From assembly GCA_003049485.1 (NCBI GenBank), contig PYST01000043.1, positions 5,041 through 69,040 of the forward strand: 64,000 bases of DNA, written 5' to 3'. The stretch comes from Ophioceras dolichostomum. Taxonomy: Eukaryota; Ascomycota; Sordariomycetes; Magnaporthales; Ophioceraceae. The translations under genes were made by a program, and so were the position numbers. Under the pieces are notes generated by a model. The model was given only the letters and a program-made list of their open reading frames with translations. It had not been told where the DNA came from and ran no database searches. The stretch's first letter is position 1. Every line of letters begins with the position of its first letter. Below are positions 31,470 to 41,030 of this stretch, piece after piece.

Positions 31470-33542
31470 TCACCCAGCAGGTGCCTGTGAGCCAGGTAGG
31501 AACGGTATGAATCTGTTGACAGCCACATACACGCCGACGGGCTGTGTCCGCAGAGACAAGAAATCCTCCACGTACATGAACAGACGGCACGCCAGGTACC
31601 ACAAGCAGGTAACGGTCACCGGGACCATCACGCGAAGGGGGATCTCCGTCTCCGAGTCCTCTATGCGGATGGCATCACGCAAGTACTGCAGCCCTTGTTG
31701 GACCAGACGGGTGCAGGAGGAACCCAAAACACGCAAGTGGTGTGGCCGTTTAGCTTTCGCTGGTGGTGGTGGGGATGCCGCCTCCGGATCGGGGATGATA
31801 GTGGTGACGGGGACAGTGTCACCTTTGGGGGCTGCATCTGGGCTTGGGGCCACGGAAACTTCTGCAGCCGAAGGACAGACTACAGGTTGGCTGCTGTCGG
31901 CAGCAGCAGGGGTGGGTTCAGAGACAGTAGCGACAGGGGCAGCGAGATGATGGCGTTTCCTAGCTCGATGCCACCGAATGCCCTCGTACATATAATACAA
32001 GCCACCGTAGAAAGAAAACATGCCCTGGTACGCCATGACTATCCTCCACAAGATCTTCTCGACTGACGTGGGGAAGTAGAAGTTCCATGACGCGAAAAAG
32101 GAAGCGCTGAAGCCCAAGAGCACGAGCGTACCCGGGATCATCAGCACAGGGTCCGGAGGCAGCCAGAGGTCGGACGGGAACCTATCCCACGGACGCTTCT
32201 TGGCCTTGCGGGAGACGAAGGGAAGGCGCAGGTCCTGGGACCAGGAGACGTAGTGGGCCCAGTGGTCGCCGATGCCCCATCTGTGCGTGCCGGCGAAGTC
32301 AACCGGCGTTCTGCGCCACGTCGTTGGGAGGTCGGGGTGAGTCTGTTTGAATCAAGGCATAGGTAGGTAGGTAGTTATAATCGCGGAGTAGTGAAAGATC
32401 AACATGTGCCTCAAGAAGATAGACACATAGGCTGAAAAGGAAAAGACGACAAGAAAGAGAAATGTCAGGTTACACACAGATTCTCGTGCCATGGAGCGGA
32501 TTTCTTCAACCAGCAGGCCATCCTTGGTAGAGATCTTGCGGGGGCGTAGCGAGGACGGCTTCATAGCCCAGCAGAAAGACGTGGCCACCATCATGAAGGT
32601 AAACGACAAGGCGGTCACCTCGAGGCCCGTCAGAGGCAGCTTTTGCTTGGCGCGCTGCAGCGACGCAACGATGAACCAGAGCATCTGCCATACAGTCAAG
32701 AGCCTGCTTGTGTCATCGTTCAAAGCCACTTATTAGTAAAAGAAGATCGTCGCATCACATAAAAATCTACCTTGCAACGTAATAAGCGACAGGATAGGTA
32801 GGTACCTAAGTACCTACCTAGGTACAGGGTATGTAGTTTTGACCACACAAAGTAGTTCCGCGTAACTTACCTTGACAAGCCGTCCAACGCGCTTCTTTCC
32901 CCGATGACCATTTCCTCCATGTCCGGGAAATCAACGTGGCCGTGCGTGACGAGATAATGCAGCTGCTCCGACGTTATGGGGAAGCCGTCGGGAAAGTCTG
33001 GGCTGGCGAGGAAGATCCCTCCCATGTCGACGAAGAATCCGTGCTGGAGGGTCCACTTGTGGCCGTTGCAGAGCTGGTGGTCCTTCCGAAACAACTAGAG
33101 GGTAAGCGTGAGAAACAGAACGGTTAGTCAAATGTGTGCGGGAGAATGCAGAAAGGCACACGGGAAGGAGAGGAAGCTGGCGAGCTTTGGATAGGGTACC
33201 TGGGAAGGTGGTATCTAGGTAGATTAGGTAGGTACCTAGGTAAGGTAATAGAGGGAATACCTTAACACTTCGCTTCGCACTCGACAGCTGACCCAGCGCG
33301 ATACCGAACAAGAAATCAGGCCCCAGAAGCCCGATCATGGCGAGATGGAACCTGTCTACCACGGCATGATACCACTTGTCTCCCGGCGCTGCAGCGTTCG
33401 GATGCGAGGCGACCCAGCAGCAGAGCAGAATGGTCAAACAGGACGAGTAAATGATGTCGATGGAGCCTCGGTCGCTGGAGGACGAGACCCAGCCACTGTG
33501 AACGGCGTTCATGTCTGTAACGTTTTGCAGCACGGCTGCCAT
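31470..33542 (-). CDS. Fungal multipass membrane protein, unnamed family
   Basis: Four exons on the minus strand: 33542-33261, 33094-32871, 32703-32478 and 32342-31470, giving 534 aa. Introns carry GTATTC/CTCTAG, GTAAGT/AGCAG and GTGTGT/AACAG ends, with CTAAC or CTAAT branch points in the first two. The family hallmarks are clear. An N-terminal W-V-S-S-x-S-D-R-G-S-I-D-I-I-Y-S-S motif leads into a first membrane helix. Next comes a GLLGPDFLFGIALGQ helix, then HGFFVDMGGIFL. The DGLSR segment at the exon 2/3 junction is followed by LLTVWQMLWFIVASLQRA, LPLTGLEVTAL and an MKPSSLRPRK end of helix. The C-terminal exon has further hydrophobic segments and ends FLSLRTQPVGVYVAVNRF. This is a large uncharacterised family in Pezizomycotina, often expanded; no function is established. 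The third intron's donor is less canonical and could be misplaced by a few bases. Confidence 0.75.
32791..32830. repeat. TAGGTACCTA motif cluster inside an intron
   Basis: Overlapping GGTAGGTACCTA and TACCTACCTAGGTAC units in intron 2 of the membrane protein gene (32704-32870), near its donor end. Confidence 0.75.
33195..33250. repeat. TAGGTACCTA motif cluster inside an intron
   Basis: GGTACC, CTAGGTAG and GGTAGGTACCTAGGTAAGG units in intron 1 of the membrane protein gene (33095-33260), running almost to the donor site. Confidence 0.75.
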
Positions 33543-34491
33543 GGCCCAAAAACCCTCTTGTGCTGAATGGCTATGAGGTTGAAATCGAGGCCGCGGGTTG
33601 AATACCTAGGTAACGACGGAGCAGGACTTGTAAAACCTATGGAAACGAGAGAGCGAAAGGAGAGCGAAAGGAGAAAGAAAGAACCCCAAAAACAGGAAAA
33701 CATCTCGCTCAGCTAGGCGGCAACTGGACGCCATCTCTCTTGGCCCAAGTTGCACGAAAGGTGCCCGGCCCGCCACACCACACCTCTCGTCACGGCTCAG
33801 TACTGTGCATGTGTTGGCACCTTTCTGCCACAGCTAACGCTCTGCCGCTCTGCCGGGGGCGGGAAGCGCGGACGGTCGCTTCTTGTCGTCTCATTGGGAC
33901 ATATAATGATGAATGGTGCCCCCAAACTGTCGTCTCTCTGACTCTTGACCTGTATAGGTAATATTCTCCAGCTCACATTTGCGAAGGAGATATACGTAGA
34001 GTGAAAGGATGGACAGGCTTGGTGTATAAATAGAAACAGAAACAAGGCGTGTGCAGCATTCGAGACATGAGGAGGGCTGCTGGGAGGGCTGCTGATGTGG
34101 CGGGGAAGAGGGCAGGCTGAACCGCGGAGCAAAACGAGCCCATCAGTTGCACTGGCAATTGGGATTGTTCTTGCCCCCCCCCCTCCCCCGCGAAACATCC
34201 GTATTCACCTCACAACAGCAGTGGTATATTCTACCTAGCTGTCGAGTAAGATCGAAATTAGATATCCGAGCGGTGAATAAAGACGAATAAAATGCTACTG
34301 TGCGGACAGTTTTGCTAGCTATCTATAATAGAAACGGCTCTCGTGCAATGCCTGCTAAACATGAACCGGGAAAAAAAAAAAAAAAAAAAAAAAAAAAACG
34401 CCCATAAATTCCAGGAAATAGTTCTCCAATAGCCCTCCCTCTCGGCATAGAACATTGACAAGGGCCGTCCGTCTTTTCTCGAGCACACGCG
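33543..34491. other. Intergenic, holds an A-tract
   Basis: No coding signal. It should hold the membrane protein gene's promoter and the methyltransferase gene's 3' untranslated region, including the A homopolymer just upstream of 34399. Confidence 0.55.
34370..34398 (+). repeat. Long A homopolymer
   Basis: About 29 consecutive A residues, about 95 nt beyond the stop of the methyltransferase gene (which lies on the other strand). No associated element is seen. Confidence 0.9.
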
Positions 34492-35427
34492 CTACGCCGT
34501 CTTCGGCGACTCTATCGGCTCACCCGGCACTGAAGCCGATATGGCGAGGTATCGCCAGCTGCCGTAGCCGCGATACGCGCCCACGCCGGCGACGGTGTTG
34601 ATGAAGTGCCGCTCGAGCCCGAAGAGGCGGATGAAGAGGTACGGTACGATGGCCAGCAGGAAGAAGAGCCGCGTGAGGGGCCGCAGGTTGTACGAGTAGT
34701 CCCTGACCACCACGTCCACGAAGCCGGCGTCCTCCAGCAGCTGCCTGTAGAAGCCCGGGTGTGACAGCGCGTTGGTCGACATGGCGGAGAACTCGTTCAC
34801 CAGGCGCATCTCACGCGCGAGCGCCGCCGACTCGCCGCCCTGCGTGTCGTGCGACTCGAGGTAGTCGTGGTCGTACTCGAACATGGCGATGCGCCCACCG
34901 GGCCTCAGCACGCGGCGGAATCCGGCCAGCACGGCGGCCGGGTCCGTCGCGTGCGCGACCGTCTCCATGGTGTAGACGCCGTCGAAGGACGCGTCGGCGA
35001 GCGTCTCGAGGTGGTGGTAGTCCATGCGGCGGACCTCGACACCGGAGCCGGGGGGCAGGCGGCCCTTGGCGCGGGCGGACGCGACGTTGCGGGTCGCCTT
35101 GGCCACGTGGTGGGGCGTGACGTCGAAGGCGAGGATGTCGAGGCCACGGGTCTCCGCCAGGCGCAGCGCCACGTGGCCGACGCCGCAGCCGGCGTCCAGG
35201 ACGCGCGCGCCCCGCGGCAGGGCCAGCGCGTCGCCCATCTTGTCCTCCATGGCGCGCAGCCCCCGCGATATGGGGAACGGCCAATAGGTGTCGCGCTCCC
35301 AGTAGCCGAAGTGGCGCGTGTCGCCCAGCAGCAGCTTGTACCCGACCCGCGACTCCAGGGAGTAGTAGTACGCCTGGAGCTGGGGGTTGGGGTTGATGAG
35401 CGGGGTGCTAGCGTCGTCGTCGCCCAT
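34492..35427 (-). CDS. SAM-dependent methyltransferase, sterol-methyltransferase-like
   Basis: Single-exon protein of 311 aa. The N-terminus (about 15-50: LQAYYYSLESRVGYKLLLGD, then RHFGYW) resembles the region before the catalytic core of Erg6/SMT-type and tocopherol-type methyltransferases. Motif I of the class I Rossmann fold is VLDAGCGVGHVALRLAE (about 75-91). A post-I acidic residue is in DILAFDVTP. Motif II/III regions are FDGVYTMETVAHATDP and GFRRVLRPGGRIAMFEYD. The C-terminal part includes a hydrophobic segment, LFFLLAIVPYLFIRLFGLE (about 250-270), which suggests membrane association. It should transfer a methyl group from S-adenosylmethionine; the acceptor (a sterol or other lipid) is an inference. 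It could equally serve a secondary-metabolite pathway, but no cluster genes flank it. Confidence 0.85.
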   Translation of the reverse strand: MGDDDASTPLINPNPQLQAYYYSLESRVGYKLLLGDTRHFGYWERDTYWPFPISRGLRAMEDKMGDALALPRGARVLDAGCGVGHVALRLAETRGLDILAFDVTPHHVAKATRNVASARAKGRLPPGSGVEVRRMDYHHLETLADASFDGVYTMETVAHATDPAAVLAGFRRVLRPGGRIAMFEYDHDYLESHDTQGGESAALAREMRLVNEFSAMSTNALSHPGFYRQLLEDAGFVDVVVRDYSYNLRPLTRLFFLLAIVPYLFIRLFGLERHFINTVAGVGAYRGYGSWRYLAISASVPGEPIESPKTA

Positions 35428-36651
35428 GATGATGACCTAAGCGGGAACCGGTGGGCGGCTCGGGAAGAGACGCGAGGTGTGGGGGTGATCGGATGGGGGT
35501 GGAGTTACTAGAGTGAAATCGCAATAATGATCCTGGGAGCCGAGTTTCTAGATTGTGACAGCTTTCATGTTTTTCCAACATGTGCGGCAGGGCGCCAGGC
35601 ACCGACAGCTACAGTGACCGCCCGGCCCGTGCGTTCTCAGCGGGGTAGGAAAGCCCTTCAGGGCCTTACTACTTTGTGCGACTTAAAAAGCAACGCTTGG
35701 TGCGTGAAAAAGGATCTTGGTAGTGGCTTGGCGTCAGATTCGTTCAGGGACCTTTCAGGGAACGGAACGCCTACCCCAGTAAGCTGGCCGATAGCTGAGC
35801 CGTTGCCGATGCGTCTTGTTACAGCTACATGCGCATCCTCAAGTCGTCCTCCTGGCGGCATGGGGTAGCCTGGCGAAACTGTCGATTGGACATATCGTTA
35901 GGTTTGTGGGTTTGGCGAACACACGCATCACCTGGAGGGCTCGCCCGGCCTTGCCGTAGCCTGACGGATTACGGAACGGGATCGTTGATATCTTCCGATG
36001 CTGTCATGAGGTATACTAGTCCGGTGCGGAGCGGCGAGTTACGCCTTACGACGGGCAAACAAAAAACAGCCGCGTATCCCACGGCAGGTGATATTTGATG
36101 ATGACGCTAAGACTTTCGGATAATTGACCCCAGACCTGGCTCCAATATCAGGCAGACCACCCTCGCTCCTTCCGCAACTACAGGTAGGTCCCTACCTACC
36201 TACTAAGCGGCTCGCTCCTTCCCAGGATATCAAAGTACTAGGTGCCCGGCTGCCCTGTAACTTCCCTTTCCCTTTTCTTTTCAAACCCCCAACCTCACCT
36301 TCTGCTACTACCTATCCTCTGGTTCTCCCAAACGCCGTCCTTGTCTGCACTCAATATCACTTCATTCCGGGCAAGGCTGAGCGTTGCTACGCCTGGCCAA
36401 CCACTTCCATCGCTCCAAGGATCTTGGTCACTCAACTCGCACTCGAGATCGTAAGCAAAACCTACATCTACGAACCTTCCGCGTCCCTTCTCAAATGCGT
36501 CGATATTCGGCTGGCTCGCCACTCACTAGGTCCGCTCGCAGACAGAGAGGTAACGACACCCCGTCGCTAATGCAACAAAACAGCAGTAAACAGAGCTCGT
36601 TTCTCCCAGTCTAGCTTCACTCTCCAGTCGAGACCAAGAACCATCTTCACC
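35428..36651. other. Intergenic, no gene seen
   Basis: No coding signal. A TAGGTAGGTCCCTACCTACC motif lies near 36181. The stretch links the methyltransferase promoter side to the gag-like relic. Confidence 0.6.
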
Positions 36652-37322
36652 ATGGCTTCTCGTCCTGATTCGACTCTTCCTCCCATCCCGGCGCTCACCG
36701 GCATGGGAAACTTCAAGGAGTGGGACGCCATGCTGTACGCCCGCCTGTCCTTCCTCGGAGTCCAACAGCATATCGAGGAGGACGTCCCGAAGCCGACCAA
36801 GGCCGAGTCTAAGCACAGTCAATACAAGATGCGCCGAGTCTGGCTCAAGGGTTGATGCCTCGCCTGGATGACGATCCGCTCGTCCATCGACAAGGTCGTC
36901 ACCAACCTGACGGATCCGAAGGCCATCGAACGCGACCCGACCTTCAACACGCGTAAGCTCTACCTAGCCGTCCGAACCTCCGTGTGCACCCTCACCAAGC
37001 GGGAAAGAAGACGCTCCTACAGCGTCTGTACAATGCCACGAATTCCTCCGTTGATGTTGTGGGGTGCAAGACATTCCTCGGCACCAAGATGCTCTACGCC
37101 TCAATTCTCGAGGAGAACGGAGTGCCCGTCGACATGAAGAGAGTCGCGACAGCCATCATTGACATCTGGTGCAACGAGGTTGAGAGTACCTGTGTCGACC
37201 AGGGCTTCGCCGGGGAGCTGAGTGAGTTCATGGAGAGCGACGACTTCAACTTCGAGCAGTTCGCCGCGATGGTCTCGGGTAGACGCAGCGAGAGTGACGA
37301 TATGGGCATTGACTTCTGTTAA
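36652..37322 (+). pseudogene. Decayed gag-like retroelement fragment
   Basis: An ATG in good context (TTCACCATGG) opens a frame whose first 67 residues contain ALTGMGNFKEWDAMLY and later RRVWLKG. The spacing of Trp and aromatic residues resembles the start of UBN2-type Gag domains of Copia-like retrotransposons. A TGA stop at 36853 interrupts it. The same frame then resumes with CLAWMTIRSSIDKVVTNLTD, so the stop lies inside conserved sequence. Near 37000 the similarity shifts to another frame (HQAGKKTLLQRLYNATNSSV), which runs to a stop at 37322. One stop and one frameshift make a functional product unlikely. No reverse transcriptase, integrase or clear long terminal repeat is seen nearby. 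Alternatively it is a gene with introns that I cannot place. Confidence 0.55.
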
Positions 37323-38671
37323 AGAAGTCGGCGGGCACTTCCAGCAATGGGTCCTCCTAGGTCACAACACCCGTCCTAGGACTGGGCCGCAACAACAGGA
37401 CTGTCAACAGAGCACCGGGTGAACGTCAGTCGTCGGGCTTTTTTTCACGAGAGATTTCATTCCATGTGAGTTCAGATATCATCACATCATATTCTGTAGG
37501 CATTGGAGAGGGACTAGTCAGAGAGCGTCACATCACACGGTTCACCTAGGTCGTCACCTAGTTCATTCCTCCCCTAAAATACTGGGATACCACGTCACAT
37601 TTCGTAGGTATTTTAAAAGGGATTTATTCGGAGACTGTCAAATCATACAGTTACCCTAGTTCTTCCTCCTTAAGATACTGATATTGCCATCGTTGCGTTC
37701 ATAGTTCTATCACATCAGAAACACTATCCACGACTATCAGGTAGTATCGAGTTAATCGTAAAGAAACCCCCCAAATAAAGCAGAAATTCATCACAAGCAG
37801 GAAACCATTTGGCTACGTCCTGGTATGAGCTGAAGGGGGGAGAAGGCACCAGGGCGTGGAATTACGATATACAAGCCTGTCAAAGCGAGACCTTCTCGCT
37901 CGGTGGGTTCTAGGAAACCCAGAGTTCATCACGTTAGTGTGTAGAAGCTGCGGGTACGCGTGCTAGCAAGTTTGAACATTTAATCTGTAAGCTCAGCATT
38001 GGTATCTAAAAACATGCGATCTAGACATGGAAGACTCGACTCGAAACGACGAAGAGAACAAAGGAAAATAACAGAACGTCGACAGACAGACAGCATGACG
38101 GAGATGATAACTGAACTCCCCCCAAACTCCACGTACCGCATACGACAAATCAACACCGCCACCACCACAACCAAACCTCCCCCCCAAAAAGGACGGAAAT
38201 GACAGTGATATCTTTCCTCCTCACACATCTCAAGAAGAGAACGAAAAGAGAGAGACAAGAGCAGGCTTCAAAGTAGTAAGAAGAATTTGTGGCATGTCCA
38301 TTGACGCCGGTTTCTTTCGTCCCAGCCAGATACACCACCCATCCAAGCAACCGACCTATGATCCATCTCTAATATGTGAAAAAAAAGGCAAAGGTAGACA
38401 AAGAACTGACAAACCCGAGAAAAAACAACCAGACAGACAATCAACACGATCGCAAGAAGAAAAAAAAAGAGGTAAAAAATGTCCAAAAATATAAAAAAAG
38501 ACCAAGAGAAGTGAAGGATATAAACAGCCCCTATCCACGGCAGACAGACAGACAGGCAGGCAGGCCATGCAGATCTACATCAAACATCGCCGCCGCTGCT
38601 GCTACTGCCGACGCTACAAGCAAATTCGCCACTCAAAAACGAGATCGTCGTCATCAACGGCAAAGGCACCC
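37323..38671. other. Intergenic with a diverged tandem repeat
   Basis: Apart from the repeat at 37492-37700, no structure is recognised. The last part (about 38000-38671) is A-rich, with many CAGACA units (on the sense strand of crz1, TCTGTC), and should be the 3' untranslated region of the crz1 gene on the minus strand. Confidence 0.55.
37492..37700 (+). repeat. Diverged tandem repeat, two copies of about 105 nt
   Basis: Copy one (37492-37600) and copy two (37601-37700) share TTC(T)GTAGG, AGAGGGA/AAAGGGA, GTCACATCAC/GTCAAATCAT, CCTAGTTC, TTCCTCC and AAATACTG/AGATACTG in the same order. Many differences are C-to-T or G-to-A. Confidence 0.6.
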
Positions 38672-41030
38672 CTAGCGCCCACCGAAATCGCTCGCGTACC
38701 CCATCTCGCCAAACCCCTCATTCATCCCCCCTTGTCCGAACCCCGTCCCGGGGCCGGACACGTACCCGCCGTCGTCCGTCTCGTCGTAGTCGCTCGCGTC
38801 AAAGCTGCTGCGGCCCGAGATGTCGTCGTCCATGCCTCCAGGGCCGCCGGGGCCGCCACCTCCCTCCATGCCCGCGGCGCCCCAGTTGACCTGCGCCAGG
38901 GCTGGGTACTGCGCAAGCAGTGCGGCGGGCAGGGCGTAGTTGCCCGAGGCGTCGACGGGGTACCCGGTGGTGGGGTCGATGCCGGGGGGCCCTGGCGGCG
39001 CCATCATTAGGCCCGGGTGGCCCTGGTGGGCGGCGTGCTGCTGGTGGGCCGCGGCCTGCATGCGCTGCTCCTGCCACAGGCGCTGGCGCTCGAGCATCTC
39101 CTCGTCCAGCAGGGGCTTGATGCAGATGCGCCCCGCCTCGGACCGGAAGTGGCGGCCGAGGGCGTCCGCGCGCGCGAACCTCCTGCCGCAGCCCCACTGG
39201 CCGCCCGCCTTGAGGTCTCCCTTGCACACGAACTTCTTCTCGCCCGAGTGCAGGCCCTCGTGGCGCTTGCGGTCGTGTTGACGCGCGAAGGCCTTGCCGC
39301 AGATGGTGCAGACGAAGGGCCTCTCGTCCGTGTGCGTGCGCAGGTGGGAGCGCAGGTTGTAGGCGCGGGTGAACCGCTTGGGGCATAGCGAGCACTGGAA
39401 GGTGGCCGGGTGCTTCTGCACGCGTTTTGGACCGCCGCCCGACGCGCCCGCCGTGCCGTCGTTGCCGGATGCCGCGGCGAACTCGGGGTCCGCCAAGCGC
39501 AGCGCTATTACGTTGTTGGGGACCGCCGACGTGGACTGCCGCCTCCTGTTGGGCGAGGCGCTTGACCGGTCCAATGGGGAGAGAGAGCGGGAGGACTCGC
39601 GCGAGGAACCGTCCGAGCCCAGGTTGGGTGAAAGGCTGTTGCCGGAAGGCGAGCGGGGCGGGCCGCTGCTGTACGGGTCCGTAACTGCGCGAGGACGCGA
39701 CCTCATGCGACCTTTGCGGTTGTTAGCCCACCGATTCTGTGGAGGCATCGAATGGTGGTGAGGAAAAAAAAGACTCACCTCGTTGTTCTGGGGGTGTTAG
39801 GGCATCAGTGTCCATCACAGGCTTGCCATCGAATCCTGTCCTCACGGCCGTGGGCGCATAGTCGATGTTGATAGTCGGCGCCGCCATCGGCGCCATGCCC
39901 ATCTCTTGACCTGCGCTTTGCGGCAACTGGGGGAAGGCCTCGGGCGCTTGCAACCCGGGAGCCGCCAGGCCGTATTGCGGACCTGGTCCGAACGCGCCAT
40001 TCTGGCCCGGGCCAGCAAAGCCCGGTCCCGGCTGGTTCATCTCCGGGAGCTGCTGTGGCAGTATCCTCGGAGAGATGGCCGGGCTGTGTGACGGACTCCG
40101 TCCCCTGTTGTCGGGGCTGTGTGCTTGTGGGGGGTCGGATATACTGAAGCTGCCGATTCCGTGCAGCTCCTGATACAGACCGGCGTCTTGCGGCCTCTGC
40201 ATGGGCGAGTGCTCGAGATGGTCGAAGTTGTCATGGCTGACAAGGTTTGGCGACGGCGCCACCGACGACACATCCGAGTATTCTGAGGGTGTCCTCCTGT
40301 GGCCCTGGAACTGCGCGGCGCTCCAATCCAGCTGACCGGGGAGGAGGGCAGCCTCGGGGCCTAGCGAAGCATTGCGCGAATGCCTGCCTGGAGGCGACGA
40401 GAACTGGTGCTGGTTGAAGGACGGCGACTGGTGCGCCGAGCCGGGCTGATGGGGCTCGACCTTGAGGAGGTGAGGGGGGGTCGAGTTGTTGTGGGCTTGT
40501 GACGTCGCCATGTTGAGGTCTGGCGTACCGAGATGAGACTGCTGCGGTGTGTGCTGCTGGGGTGGCTGCTGTTGTTGCTGTTGCTGTTGCTGTTGCTGGG
40601 CGTTGTCGCCAGTGACGAACAACGGCGTGTTGAGCTGGTCGCCGGTCGCGGGAGGGAAGAGCGAGAAGTCTGACCCCGCGAAGTTTGGATTCATGAACTC
40701 CTGCGAGTAGGACGGCGCCTGGGTTGTTGCGTAGGGCAGCGATGCCTGGGTCGTGGAGGGGTCCTGATTGAGATCAAAGCCGGGATCGGCACCAAAGGGC
40801 TGAGGCGGCTGCGTGTTCAAGAAGTTGTTGCCAGGGTTGGGGCTGTATCCGGCAAACTGTTGCGAAGCGTCGATTCCGAGACCCAGACCAGCGTCGTTTG
40901 GGTTGAACGGGCGGGGCGCGGGAGACGGCGAGTGACTTTGTCTTATATGAGGTTGTTGATGCGCGCCGCTGTTGCTGGCGGCCGACAGCGACCGCCCGCG
41001 ACCGGGCCCTGTATTCTGGGGTTGATCCAT
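38672..41030 (-). CDS. crz1: Calcineurin-responsive zinc-finger factor Crz1
   Basis: Two exons, 41030-39779 and 39711-38672, separated by a 67-nt intron (GTGAGT donor, CTAAC branch point, CAAAG acceptor), give 763 aa. The N-terminal half is Gln/Pro/Ser-rich, with a poly-Gln run, and is an activation-type region. At 385-390 PTINID fits the PxIxIT-type calcineurin docking consensus. The exon junction reads LTPPEQR then GRMRSRPRAVTDPY, a well-conserved Crz1 segment. Zinc fingers: C2H2 at 524-544 (FQCSLCPKRFTRAYNLRSHL), C2H2 at 552-572 (FVCTICGKAFARQHDRKRH), and an atypical third at about 580-614 (C-x11-C, then H and C). A Gly/Asp-rich tail follows. Crz1 moves into the nucleus after Ca2+/calcineurin dephosphorylation and activates stress, ion-homeostasis and cell-wall genes. 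The start ATG opens directly into MDQPQNTGPGRGRSLSA, as in relatives. Confidence 0.95.

Noticed and set aside
34811..35511. Plus-strand and other minus-strand frames over the methyltransferase
   Set aside because: They are GC-rich shadow frames; the 34492-35427 minus-strand frame carries all the methyltransferase motifs.
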